The notes under the pieces are model-generated. The model did no database searches. It had not been told where the DNA came from and saw only the letters and a program-made list of their open reading frames with translations. The translations under genes and the position numbers were made by a program. DNA of 64,000 bases, from contig CAMCUB010000008.1 in NCBI GenBank assembly GCA_945878845.1, forward strand, positions 1 through 64,000, read 5' to 3'. The DNA is from Erythrobacter sanguineus. Lineage in GTDB: Bacteria; Pseudomonadota; Alphaproteobacteria; Sphingomonadales; Sphingomonadaceae. Of the stretch, positions 53,143-61,473 are shown in pieces. Every line of letters starts with the position of its first letter. The first letter of the stretch is position 1.

Positions 53143-53562
53143 ATGGCGTTCTGGGATGCGGACCTGACAACACGCAGCGGCGCGGAAACCGCCGCCGATC
53201 AAGGCGGGCTGGCGTGTTTCATCACCGCCGGGCTGACCGTGCTGGGCGCGTTGTTCTTCGGCGGAATGGTGGGCTTCGACACTTTAGAGGGTCAGCTCAC
53301 GGCCGGCGTCATCGGCCTTCAGGCGCTGGTCGCGCTCATCGCGGGGTTCCGGCTGAAGGCGGGCAAGGGCGTGTTCTGGGGCAGCGCGGTGGCGGCGATG
53401 CTGGTGCTGGAGATCATCAACAAGCTGATGAATGCGCTGGCGTTCGGCGGATTGGTGCTGAACGCCGTCTTCCTCGTCATGGTGGTGCAGGGCGTGCGGG
53501 GCGCATGGGCGCTGCGCCGCGGCACCGGGTTCGAGGACGATCAGGTCGAGGTGTTCGAGTAG
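53143..53562 (+). CDS. Small integral membrane protein
   Basis: 139 residues from ATG 53143 (CGGGGGTGG upstream), chosen over a longer frame. It has four hydrophobic segments, beginning CFITAGLTVLGALFFGGM and ending VLNAVFLVMVVQGVRGAW, and an acidic tail. No family recognised. In the island-free chromosome it would be the divergent neighbour of the ArsC-like gene. Confidence 0.65.
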   Translation: MAFWDADLTTRSGAETAADQGGLACFITAGLTVLGALFFGGMVGFDTLEGQLTAGVIGLQALVALIAGFRLKAGKGVFWGSAVAAMLVLEIINKLMNALAFGGLVLNAVFLVMVVQGVRGAWALRRGTGFEDDQVEVFE

Positions 53563-53568
53563 GTTAGG

Positions 53569-54042
53569 TTAGCCGCGCGGGGCGAGATGCGCATCGGCAA
53601 TCGCCACGGCCAGCGCGTCGGCCGCATCGCTCCCGGCAATCGCCACGCCGGGCAGCAGCACCTTGACCATCGCGGCGACCTGCGCCTTTTCCGCCGTGCC
53701 GGTGCCGGTGACCGCCTTCTTGACGAGCCGCGCGGCGTGTTCGTTGACCGTCAGCCCCGCCGCCCCGCACGCCGCCAGCACAGAGCCGCGCGCCTGGGCG
53801 AGCTTGAGGGTCGATTGCGGGTTTCTGTTGACGAAGATTTCCTCCGCCGCCGCACGGGTCGGGCAGTGCTGCGCGATCACCTCGGCTAGCCCCGCCTGAA
53901 GCGCCGCCAGCCGCTCGGCCATCGGCGCTTGTGCGTCGGTCTTGATCTGCCCGTTCGCAACGTGGCTCAGCCTTGCGCCCTCGGCCCGGATCACGCCCCA
54001 GCCGGTCGACGACAGCGAGGGGTCGAGGCCGAGGATCAGCAT
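53569..54042 (-). CDS. ruvC: Holliday junction resolvase RuvC
   Basis: 157 residues from ATG 54042 after a GGAGG run. LILGLDPSLSSTGWGV carries the first catalytic Asp (D7), AAAEEIFVNRNPQST the Glu, and the C-terminal SDAADALAVAIADAH the remaining Asp. It cuts Holliday junctions together with RuvAB, which are not in this window. Codirectional with the yebC-type gene, 34 bp downstream of it. Confidence 0.95.
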   Translation of the reverse strand: MLILGLDPSLSSTGWGVIRAEGARLSHVANGQIKTDAQAPMAERLAALQAGLAEVIAQHCPTRAAAEEIFVNRNPQSTLKLAQARGSVLAACGAAGLTVNEHAARLVKKAVTGTGTAEKAQVAAMVKVLLPGVAIAGSDAADALAVAIADAHLAPRG

Positions 54043-54076
54043 TCCTCCCCCTCCCTCCTGCGGGAGGGGAGCAGGG

Positions 54077-54820
54077 TCAACCCAGCTTCTCCATGACGTC
54101 GTCAGGGATCTCGTAGTTCCCCCAGACGGTCTGCACGTCGTCGTCATCGTCGAGCGTGTCGATCAGCTTCATCAGCGTGCCGGCGACTTCCTCGTTGACC
54201 TCGACGCTGAGCACCGGCTTCCACGCCAGCTTCACGTTGTCGGCCGGGCCGAGCACCTTTTCAAGCTCGCCCGCCACCCCGTGAAGTGCATCGGCTGCGG
54301 TCCAGATGGTGTGGCCGTCCTCGGAGGATTCCACATCATCCGCGCCCGCTTCGATCGCGGCTTCGAGGACCTTCTCCTCGTCGCCCGCAGCGGCCGAATA
54401 CTCGATCAGCCCGCGCCGCTCGAAGCCATGCGAAACCGAGCCTTCGCTACCGAGGTTGCCGCCGTTCTTGCTGAAGGCGGTGCGCACGTTGGTCGCGGTG
54501 CGGTTGCGGTTATCGGTCAGCGCCTCGACGATCAGCGCCACGCCGCCGGGGCCATAGCCTTCATAGCGGATCTCGATGTAGTCCTCGCCGCCCGCCATGC
54601 TGGCCTTGTCGATCGCGCGCTGGATATTGTCCTTGGGCATCGACTGCGCGCGCGCCGCGTTGACAGCGAGGCGCAGGCGCGGGTTCATGTCGGGATCGGG
54701 CATGCCCATCTTGGCCGCCACGGTGATCTCGCGGCTGAGCTTGGAGAACATCGCCGCGCGTTTCTTGTCCTGCGCGCCCTTGCGATGCATGATGTTCTTG
54801 AACTTGGAATGGCCTGCCAT
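54077..54820 (-). CDS. yebC: YebC/PmpR-family transcriptional regulator or translation factor
   Basis: 247 residues. The signature [30 protein letters not shown] start, [21 protein letters not shown] and [14 protein letters not shown] are diagnostic of YebC/TACO1. The group includes DNA-binding regulators and ribosome factors for proline-rich stretches. The neighbourhood with ruvC is the classical arrangement. Confidence 0.95.
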   Translation of the reverse strand: MAGHSKFKNIMHRKGAQDKKRAAMFSKLSREITVAAKMGMPDPDMNPRLRLAVNAARAQSMPKDNIQRAIDKASMAGGEDYIEIRYEGYGPGGVALIVEALTDNRNRTATNVRTAFSKNGGNLGSEGSVSHGFERRGLIEYSAAAGDEEKVLEAAIEAGADDVESSEDGHTIWTAADALHGVAGELEKVLGPADNVKLAWKPVLSVEVNEEVAGTLMKLIDTLDDDDDVQTVWGNYEIPDDVMEKLG

Positions 54821-55611
54821 TGGACGACTTCACCGAAAATGTTGGAAGATTGGAGGCGGGCCTTACTCCGGGGGGTGAGGGCGATGCAAGGGTGCGCGCG
54901 CTGACGGTGCGCGAGCGGGTTGATGATGTGGCCTGGTTCATCGCATGGCCAACCTTCGCTGCGCGGCCGCTTGCTTCGGCGAGAGAGCGGGTTTTGGTGC
55001 TGCTGGCGGTTGTTCCTGTCCACCTTGTGTTCGGCGCCATCGTCTTCGTGCAACTTTGGCTTATAGGCCGGCTTGCCGGCCCGCTGCCTCGTCCAGTCGT
55101 CGCCCCCGATACGCTGTCAACAAGCCCGCTCGCCTTCCTCGTGCTCGCCCCGCTGCTCGAGGAGCTGGTGTTCCGCAGCTGGCTGACCGGGCGGGTCGCC
55201 GCATTGCGCTTTGCCGCTTGCGGCTTTGCGGCGCTGGCGCTGATGCTGGCGGGGGTGTCGCTGCTGCCGGATCACGCCCGGACGCTGGGCTGGGCGGGAG
55301 CAGGCGTGGCGCTGGCGGGCCTCGTTCACTGGGGCCTGACCCGCGAGCGCGAGCCGATGCGCGCAGTGCCGCCCGCCTTTATCCGCCACTTCGGCTGGAT
55401 CGTGTGGGCACAGGCGCTCTTGTTCGGCCTCATCCACCTCGGCAATTTCGCGGCTCCCGCCAGCCCGCTTGGGGTGCTGGTGGTGATGCCACAGGTGCTC
55501 GGCGGCCTGCTGCTGGCCTACATCCGCACCCGCGCGGGGCTAGCGGCGGGAATCGCGTATCACGCGGGGTATAATGGGCTGGTGCTGGCTGCCGCTTCGG
55601 GCTTCGGGTGA
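54820..55611 (+). CDS. CPBP-family intramembrane glutamic protease
   Basis: 263 residues if started at TTG 54820, whose T is shared with the divergent yebC start; a later start is possible because the first 30 residues lack family character. The Abi/CPBP motifs are [10 protein letters not shown] (EExxxR), FGLIHLGN and YHAGYNGL, all within membrane segments. Related to Rce1 prenyl-protein proteases and bacteriocin-immunity proteins; its substrate is unknown. Confidence 0.8.
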   Translation: MDDFTENVGRLEAGLTPGGEGDARVRALTVRERVDDVAWFIAWPTFAARPLASARERVLVLLAVVPVHLVFGAIVFVQLWLIGRLAGPLPRPVVAPDTLSTSPLAFLVLAPLLEELVFRSWLTGRVAALRFAACGFAALALMLAGVSLLPDHARTLGWAGAGVALAGLVHWGLTREREPMRAVPPAFIRHFGWIVWAQALLFGLIHLGNFAAPASPLGVLVVMPQVLGGLLLAYIRTRAGLAAGIAYHAGYNGLVLAAASGFG

Positions 55612-55615
55612 GCGC

Positions 55616-55963
55616 TCAGACCCGTACCGCAGTCCCGCTCGCTGAGACCATCAGCATCGAGCCGGTGTCGCCGATCACTTCGTAATCGAGGTCGATCGCG
55701 ACCACCGCATTGGCCCCGCGCGCGGCAGCTTCGGCCTGGAGTTCCTCGATCGCCTGATTGCGCGCGTCTGCCAGAATGCGCTCATACGAGCCTGAGCGCC
55801 CGCCGACGATGTCGCGCACGCTGGCGAACAGATCGCGGAACAGGTTGGCGCCGACGATCACTTCGCCGGTGACGATGCCCAGATAGTCCTGGATCGGCCG
55901 GCCTTCGAGGGTCGGGGTGGTGCTGACGATGACGCTGCGCGCTTCTTTCCAGGGGGATGCCAT
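55616..55963 (-). CDS. YbjQ/UPF0145-family protein
   Basis: 115 residues. [38 protein letters not shown] start (split here), the GGRSGSYE block and [18 protein letters not shown] are the full UPF0145 pattern. The family forms pentamers and is annotated as a possible metal-binding domain; the function is unknown. Convergent with the CPBP gene. Confidence 0.9.
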   Translation of the reverse strand: MASPWKEARSVIVSTTPTLEGRPIQDYLGIVTGEVIVGANLFRDLFASVRDIVGGRSGSYERILADARNQAIEELQAEAAARGANAVVAIDLDYEVIGDTGSMLMVSASGTAVRV

Positions 55964-56048
55964 TGCCGTCTCTCCTTCAAAGCTGTGTTAATGAAATAAC
56001 ACAGCCCGGAGATGTTTCAATGATTGACTGGCGCGCGTGACGCACGCC

Positions 56049-56285
56049 TCAGGCCATCCCCAGCGCGGCCTTGTAGGTTTCCAGCAGCATGTCCTGTTCG
56101 CTGCGGTCGTCGGGCTTCATCTTCCGGAGGCGCACGATCTGGCGCATGATCTTGGGGTCATAGCCCACCGCCTTGGCTTCCATGTAGACATCGCGGATGT
56201 CGTCGGCGATGCCCTTCTTTTCTTCCTCGAGGCGTTCGATGCGCTCGATCAGCAGGCGCAGGCGGTCGTCGGCGGTTTCGGCCAT
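56049..56285 (-). CDS. gapR: GapR (DUF2312), nucleoid-associated protein
   Basis: 78 residues from ATG 56285, chosen because GGAG lies 7 nt upstream. [41 protein letters not shown] and [15 protein letters not shown] are diagnostic of GapR. In Caulobacter the protein clamps overtwisted DNA ahead of polymerases and aids replication. Confidence 0.92.
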   Translation of the reverse strand: MAETADDRLRLLIERIERLEEEKKGIADDIRDVYMEAKAVGYDPKIMRQIVRLRKMKPDDRSEQDMLLETYKAALGMA

Positions 56286-56364
56286 TGGGGGCTCCATCAC
56301 ATGTGAGAATCGGTTGGCCGGTGCGATAGCCAGCCGGAACGCCCGATTGAACCGCCCGCGCGAA

Positions 56365-56676
56365 TTATTCCTGTGCGTTCTTCGCGACGCTCGCCGCCAT
56401 GCGGGCGAGTTGTTCCTCGGTGGCGGTGGTCTGGCGGGTCGCTTTCCACTCCGCGCTGGGCATCCCGTGGATCACTTCGCGCGCTTCTTCCTTGTCGCCC
56501 GGATAGCCCGCATCGCGGATCCAGTCGGCAAGGCAGTTGCGGCAGAAGCCCGCGAGGCCCATCAACTCGATGTTCTGCGCATCGTGGCGGTGCCGCAGGT
56601 GCCGCACCAGCCGGCGGAAGGCGGCGGCGGCCTCAGCATCGTCCAGCGAATCGAGCGGATCGGCATTGCTATTCAT
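56365..56676 (-). CDS. DUF1244-family protein
   Basis: 103 residues from ATG 56676, with AAGGAAAA upstream. [33 protein letters not shown] (two Cys, likely metal site) and a C-terminal EWKATRQ match DUF1244, a small alphaproteobacterial family of unknown function. Confidence 0.88.
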   Translation of the reverse strand: MNSNADPLDSLDDAEAAAAFRRLVRHLRHRHDAQNIELMGLAGFCRNCLADWIRDAGYPGDKEEAREVIHGMPSAEWKATRQTTATEEQLARMAASVAKNAQE

Positions 56677-56741
56677 CGCGGCTTTTCCTTGAGTTGAAAT
56701 GCGCCTGTGCCATAGGCTCGCGGCAAGAGGGATACCCATAA

Positions 56742-58202
56742 ATGTCACGACGGATCGACCCGCGCGGCCGCAAGGTCAAGATTCTCGCCACCATCGGCCC
56801 CGCAAGCCGCTCGCCCGAGATGCTCGAGCGGCTGGTGCGCGCCGGCGCAGACGCCTTCCGCCTCAACATGAGCCACGGCACCCACGCCGATCACGAGCCG
56901 GTGGTCGCCGCGATCCGCGCGCTGGAAAAGCAGTTCGCGCGGCCGATCGCGATCCTTGCCGACCTGCAGGGGCCCAAGCTTCGCGTCGGCACCTTTGCCG
57001 AGGGGCAGGCGGTGATCCGCCATTCGGGCCACTTCGTGCTCGACCGGGACGAGACGCCCGGCGATCACAATCGCGTCTATCTGCCGCACTCCGAGCTGTT
57101 CGGCATCATGGAGCGCGGGCAGCGCCTGCTGATCAATGACGGCAAGATCCGCCTGAAGGTGCTCGAGGCGGACAATAATCGCATCCTGTGCAGCGCCGAG
57201 GTTGGCGGGGTGATCTCCGACCGCAAGGGCGTTAACGTCCCCGATGCCGAAGTGCCGATCCCGGCGCTCACCGAGAAAGACCGCCGCGATCTTGCCTTTG
57301 CCACCGATCAGGGGGCGGACTGGATCGCGCTCTCCTTCGTGCAGCGGCCCGAGGACATTGCCGAGGCGCGCAAGCTGATCGGCACCCATGGCACGGCGAT
57401 CTGCGCCAAGATCGAGAAGCCCAAGGCGGTCGACCGGCTCGATGCGATCATCGAACAGGCCGACGGCATCATGGTCGCGCGCGGTGATCTGGGGGTCGAG
57501 CTCGAACCCTATGAGGTGCCGCCGCTCCAGAAGCAGATCGTCAATGCGGCGCGCCGCGCGGGCAAGCCGGTGATCGTGGCGACGCAGATGCTCGAAAGCA
57601 TGATCGAGGCCCCGACGCCGACCCGCGCCGAAGTCTCGGACGTCGCCAATGCGGTCTATGACGGGGCGGACGCGGTGATGCTCTCGGCCGAGAGTGCGGC
57701 CGGAGCGTGGCCGGAAGAATCGGTCGCGATGATGGACAAGATCGCGGTGCAGGTGGAACGCGACGAGGGTTACAAGGCGCGCGTGCGCTTCCTCGAGACG
57801 CCGCCCGATGCGACCACCTCCGACGCGCTGGCGCATGCCTGCATGACCATTGCCGACACCGTGCCGATCAGCGCGATCACGGTCTTCACCACCAGCGGAT
57901 CGACCGCGCGGCGGGTGGCGCGCGAGCGGCCCGCGACGCCGATGCTGGTGCTCACCCCCTCGATCCGCACCGCGCGCAAGGTCGGGCTGCTGTGGGGCGC
58001 GCATGCGGTGGCGACCAAAGACATCGGCAGCTTTGAAGAGATGATCGGAAAGGGCAAGCGCATGGCGCTGCGCCACAAGGTCGCGAGCGCGGGCGCCAAG
58101 CTGATCGTGCTGGCCGGGGTGCCGTTCGGAACGCCGGGAGCGACCAACCTGCTCCACGTGGTGACCGTGACCGGCGACGAGCTCGACAAGCACAAGGACT
58201 GA
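56742..58202 (+). CDS. pyk: Pyruvate kinase
   Basis: 486 residues. KILATIGPASRSPEMLERLVRAGADAFRLNMSHG-type opening (split here), LADLQGPKLRVG, the catalytic ICAKIEKPKAVDRLDAI, IMVARGDLGVELEP and VIVATQMLESMIEAPTPTRAEVSDVANA carry the metal, potassium and substrate sites. It converts PEP and ADP to pyruvate and ATP. Complete A, B and C domains; divergent from the DUF1244 gene. Confidence 0.96.
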   Translation: MSRRIDPRGRKVKILATIGPASRSPEMLERLVRAGADAFRLNMSHGTHADHEPVVAAIRALEKQFARPIAILADLQGPKLRVGTFAEGQAVIRHSGHFVLDRDETPGDHNRVYLPHSELFGIMERGQRLLINDGKIRLKVLEADNNRILCSAEVGGVISDRKGVNVPDAEVPIPALTEKDRRDLAFATDQGADWIALSFVQRPEDIAEARKLIGTHGTAICAKIEKPKAVDRLDAIIEQADGIMVARGDLGVELEPYEVPPLQKQIVNAARRAGKPVIVATQMLESMIEAPTPTRAEVSDVANAVYDGADAVMLSAESAAGAWPEESVAMMDKIAVQVERDEGYKARVRFLETPPDATTSDALAHACMTIADTVPISAITVFTTSGSTARRVARERPATPMLVLTPSIRTARKVGLLWGAHAVATKDIGSFEEMIGKGKRMALRHKVASAGAKLIVLAGVPFGTPGATNLLHVVTVTGDELDKHKD

Positions 58203-58208
58203 GGTCCT

Positions 58209-58228
58209 GGCAGCCGCAACCGGCTGCC
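58209..58228. terminator. Hairpin between convergent genes
   Basis: Perfect 8-bp stem ggcagccg/cggctgcc with a caac loop, between the pyk stop and the convergent secretion gene. There is no T-tract, so termination may be Rho-assisted. Confidence 0.5.
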
Positions 58229-58233
58229 TCGTC

Positions 58234-59862
58234 TCAGAACGACTGGCTGACCCTCATGTTGATGCGCGGCGTCTTGTCGCCGGTATCGTAGCGGTCCTCG
58301 GCAAGCGGCACCGCGATCTCGAAATCGAGGTCGAGGTCGCGGGTGATGTCGGTCCGCAGCCCCGCGCCGCTCGATACCAGCGTCTCGCCCCCGCGCCCGG
58401 CGGCAAGGTTCGACACCGTTCCCGCGTCGGCGAAGGCATAGAGCTGGACATTGCGCACTGCGCCCAGCGCGCGCGGCCAGTCATAGCGCAGTTCGGCGAG
58501 GCCCGCCGCGCCCTCGTCGCCCACCGCCTGCGCGACGTCGTAGCCGCGCAGGAATTGCGTGCCGCCCAGCGAGAAGCTCTCGCCGATCAGCACCGGGGCG
58601 GTGGATAGCTGGCCGACGCTCGTCAGCTGCAGGCTAACGCGCGGGGCGATCCCGCGCCGCCAGCTGAGCCACCAGCCGAGCGTGGTGAAATCGGGCTCGG
58701 CTTCGATGCGCGAGGCGAGCGGGCTGCCGGTCGGCGTTGCCCCGAAGGTCGGGATGCCCTGACTCACCGTCGCGCGGCCCTGCAGGTTGCCGCCGGCAAG
58801 CGGAGCGAAGCCGTAGAACCCGAGCCGCACCAGCGCGATCCGGTCGTGGCGGGCCAGCGTGCCGACGCTGTCCTGCGTCAGATTCTGCAATTCGGCGCTG
58901 GTCTCGAGCCACAGGCTGCGCTGCTGGGCGCGCATCAGCGGGTGGCGGATGCGGAGGCCGCCCTGCCTTGATTCGCCGAGCAGCTCGCGGTTGGCGAGAT
59001 AGGCGCCGGGTTCGGTGCGCGAATAGGAGCCGAAGGCGCCCACGGTGGTGCCGCGGTCGTTGATGACCACGGTGTAGCGCGCGCTGAAGAAGGCGAGTTC
59101 GTCCGGCTCGAGCGGGGTGGCCGAGAAACTGAGGTCGACGCGGTCGCGGGCTGAGATCAGGCCGTTGGCATCAAGATCGATCCGCGCCCTGATCGGCCCC
59201 AGCGGCTTGCTGCCGTCGGTGGTAGCGAGCACGCTGCCGCCGAAATCGCTGCGCCGGGCATCGACCACCAGGATGCGGCGCTCGCCCTCGCGATCGAAGC
59301 GGGTCGAGCGGATCCACACCCCCGGCAGATCGTCGGCCAACAGCACCTCGCGCTGGAGTGCGGCGAGGGTGACCGGGCGGCCACCCACCAGGCGTTGGAG
59401 CTGGCGGCGGATGGCGGGATCGTCGGAGCCTTCGATCCGCACCCCGTCGATCCGCCCCTCCTCGATCCGCACCCGCAGCATCCCGCCGATGAGCGGCTGT
59501 TCGGGAATCCAGGCGGTGGCAAGGACATAGCCTGCGTCGCGCGCGCGGGCGGCGATCGCGTCGGTCAGGCGGCCGAGTTCGGCGCGGTCCAGCGGGCGTC
59601 CGGCAAAAGGTTCGACCACGGGCGAGAAATCGGATTGGCGCATCGCCACAAGCCCGTCGACGACGATCGCGCCGACATCGAGCACCGGGCCGCCCGAGGG
59701 CGTGAGCGGGGTGTCGAGCACTGGCAGCACCTCGATCCGCACCTGATCGGCGGTGGGCAGGGCCTGTTCGTCACGGTTAGCCTGAGTCTGGGGATTGGTC
59801 CGGTCGAGCGCGTCCTGCGCCGCCAACGGGTTAGCCGCCAGCGCCGTCATCATGCATCCCAA
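58234..59862 (-). CDS. ShlB/FhaC-type outer membrane transporter (TpsB)
   Basis: 542 residues. A POTRA_2-like region (about 65-200: VDGLVAMRQSDFSPVVEPFAGRP; MLRVRIEEGRIDGVRIEG) is followed by a 16-strand barrel region with LGGTQFLRGYD (the VRGY-like motif) and a terminal INMRVSQSF ending in Phe. It should secrete a partner protein across the outer membrane. The start is weak: TTG 59862 or ATG 59853, and the signal peptide (MMTALAANPLAAQ) looks too short. The divergent FecR-domain gene begins 164 bp away. Confidence 0.8.
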   Translation of the reverse strand: MGCMMTALAANPLAAQDALDRTNPQTQANRDEQALPTADQVRIEVLPVLDTPLTPSGGPVLDVGAIVVDGLVAMRQSDFSPVVEPFAGRPLDRAELGRLTDAIAARARDAGYVLATAWIPEQPLIGGMLRVRIEEGRIDGVRIEGSDDPAIRRQLQRLVGGRPVTLAALQREVLLADDLPGVWIRSTRFDREGERRILVVDARRSDFGGSVLATTDGSKPLGPIRARIDLDANGLISARDRVDLSFSATPLEPDELAFFSARYTVVINDRGTTVGAFGSYSRTEPGAYLANRELLGESRQGGLRIRHPLMRAQQRSLWLETSAELQNLTQDSVGTLARHDRIALVRLGFYGFAPLAGGNLQGRATVSQGIPTFGATPTGSPLASRIEAEPDFTTLGWWLSWRRGIAPRVSLQLTSVGQLSTAPVLIGESFSLGGTQFLRGYDVAQAVGDEGAAGLAELRYDWPRALGAVRNVQLYAFADAGTVSNLAAGRGGETLVSSGAGLRTDITRDLDLDFEIAVPLAEDRYDTGDKTPRINMRVSQSF

Positions 59863-60025
59863 TAGCTTAACCGCCCGCGGAATAGCTTTGCCCTCGACAA
59901 CTGGAAACGAGCCATCCCTCTACCTTCCAAAGGTTAATCAAGTCTCAGCCGCACAATTTCTTAACCATGTCCCTAAACACGAAATCCGCAGGTCATCTGC
60001 TAACTCGCATAACCGGAGAACCTCT

Positions 60026-61453
60026 ATGCGTCTTATGCAACGACTGATTCTGCCTATTTTGCTGCTGCTTTTCAGCGGTGTTCCTGCGCTTGCGCAGAGC
60101 GGGCCCTGGACCGTGTCCGAGGCGAAGGGGGTCGTTACCGTGATCGACGCGCAGGGCCAGCGCTCCGCGAAGGTCGGGACCCAGCTTGCCGCGGGCGCCA
60201 CGCTGCGCACGGCGGCGCGCGCTTCGGCGGTGCTGGTGCGGGGCAAGGAATTCGTGACGCTGCGGCAGAACGCCCAGCTGCGCATCGCACCGGCCGAGCG
60301 GACCCGCGGGATCGTCCAGATCCTTCAGGATTACGGCAGCGCGCTGTTCAACATCGGCAAGCAGCCCAAGCCGCATTTCGGGGTGGAGACGCCCTATCTG
60401 GCGGCGGTGGTGAAGGGGACGACTTTCGTGATCACCGTGACCAATGAAGGCGCGAGCCTGCAAGTCACCGAGGGCGCGGTGGAGACCGCGACGCTCGATG
60501 GCGGCGCGACCGAGCTGATCACGCCGGGCAGTGTAGCGATGATCGCGGCGGCCGATCCGCTGCGCATGGTGGTCGAGGGCGAGGGGCGCCGCGTGGTCGA
60601 TTCGCCCGCGCGCGCCGCGGCCCCGCCGGCTCCGGCTACGGCCCCGGCCCCGGCTGCGCCGGTGGCTACGGGTGGTGCGGAGCCTGTGACCCCCGCTCCG
60701 GCCCGCAGCGAGGCTTCGCTCCAGCCTGCGTCGAGCCTGCAGGACACCAGCCCGCGGATCGATCAGGCGATCGTCAGCACCCCGCAGGATCTCGGCCAGG
60801 TCTCGAACGGCTTTGCCAGCGGCGAGGTCGTGGTGCTGGCCGCGGTGGATGTCGCGGATGTGCGCGGCGAAGGCAAAGCTGGCGGTAACGGGGGCGGCAA
60901 CTCCGGAGGCAACGGGGGCGGCAATTCGGGCGAAGGCTCGGGCGGCAATTCGGGCGGCGGCAATGGCGGCATGCCCGATGACGGCGAGGTCTGCGTCGGC
61001 GACACCTGCGTCTCGGTCGGCGAAGGGGCCGACGACGGCAACGGCAACGGCAACGGTTCCGATGATGACGCTGACGAAGGCGACGACGACGGCGGCAAGG
61101 GCAACGGCAACGGCGGCGGCAACGGGTCCGACGACGATGATGATGCCGATGAAGGCGATGACGACGACGGCGGCAAGGGCAACGGCAACGGCGGCGGGAA
61201 CGGCAACGACTCCGACGACGGTGATGACGCTGACGAGGGCGACGATGGCAAAGGCGACGACAACGGCGCTGATGATGACGCTGATGAAGGCGACGACGAC
61301 GGCAACGGCAACGGCAACGGCAACGGGAACGGCAACGGCAACGGCAACGGGAACGGGAACGGTAACGGTAACGGCAACGGCGGCGGCAGCGGGCGCGGGG
61401 GTCTGGCGCTCGGCGGCGATGTCATCTCCGGCACCGTCTCGGTGCGCGCCTGA
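60026..61453 (+). CDS. FecR-domain protein with Gly-Asn/Asp repeat tail
   Basis: 475 residues from ATG 60026 with CCGGAGAA upstream. A signal peptide ends ALAQSG. The FecR domain (about 25-170) has LAAGATLRTAARASAVLVRG and FGVETPYLAAVVKGTTFVI. A Pro/Ala linker follows, then from about residue 285 a low-complexity region: GGN repeats, a Cys pair in VCVGDTCVSVG, and alternating GNGNG and Asp-rich blocks. The end is a G-rich LALGGDVISGTVSVRA. The acidic repeat may bind calcium. Lying between a TpsB-type transporter and a CHASE2 sensor, it may be the secreted partner or a surface sensor. Confidence 0.8.
   Translation: MRLMQRLILPILLLLFSGVPALAQSGPWTVSEAKGVVTVIDAQGQRSAKVGTQLAAGATLRTAARASAVLVRGKEFVTLRQNAQLRIAPAERTRGIVQILQDYGSALFNIGKQPKPHFGVETPYLAAVVKGTTFVITVTNEGASLQVTEGAVETATLDGGATELITPGSVAMIAAADPLRMVVEGEGRRVVDSPARAAAPPAPATAPAPAAPVATGGAEPVTPAPARSEASLQPASSLQDTSPRIDQAIVSTPQDLGQVSNGFASGEVVVLAAVDVADVRGEGKAGGNGGGNSGGNGGGNSGEGSGGNSGGGNGGMPDDGEVCVGDTCVSVGEGADDGNGNGNGSDDDADEGDDDGGKGNGNGGGNGSDDDDDADEGDDDDGGKGNGNGGGNGNDSDDGDDADEGDDGKGDDNGADDDADEGDDDGNGNGNGNGNGNGNGNGNGNGNGNGNGGGSGRGGLALGGDVISGTVSVRA
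61301..61380 (+). repeat. GGCAAC hexamer tandem repeat inside the FecR-domain gene
   Basis: About 13 copies of GGCAAC (with GGGAAC and GGTAAC variants) encode (GN)n. A longer imperfect Asp-rich repeat precedes it (about 61020-61300). The array keeps frame whenever whole hexamers are gained or lost, so the length may vary between strains. Confidence 0.85.
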
Positions 61454-61473
61454 GCGGATCTGCGCCTCCTGCC

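Noticed and set aside
56745..58193. 482-codon minus-strand frame opposite pyk
   Set aside because: Antisense shadow of pyruvate kinase without domain character or ribosome site.
61020..61390. Tandem repeats considered as a CRISPR-like array
   Set aside because: The units are contiguous hexamers in a coding frame, with no spacers.
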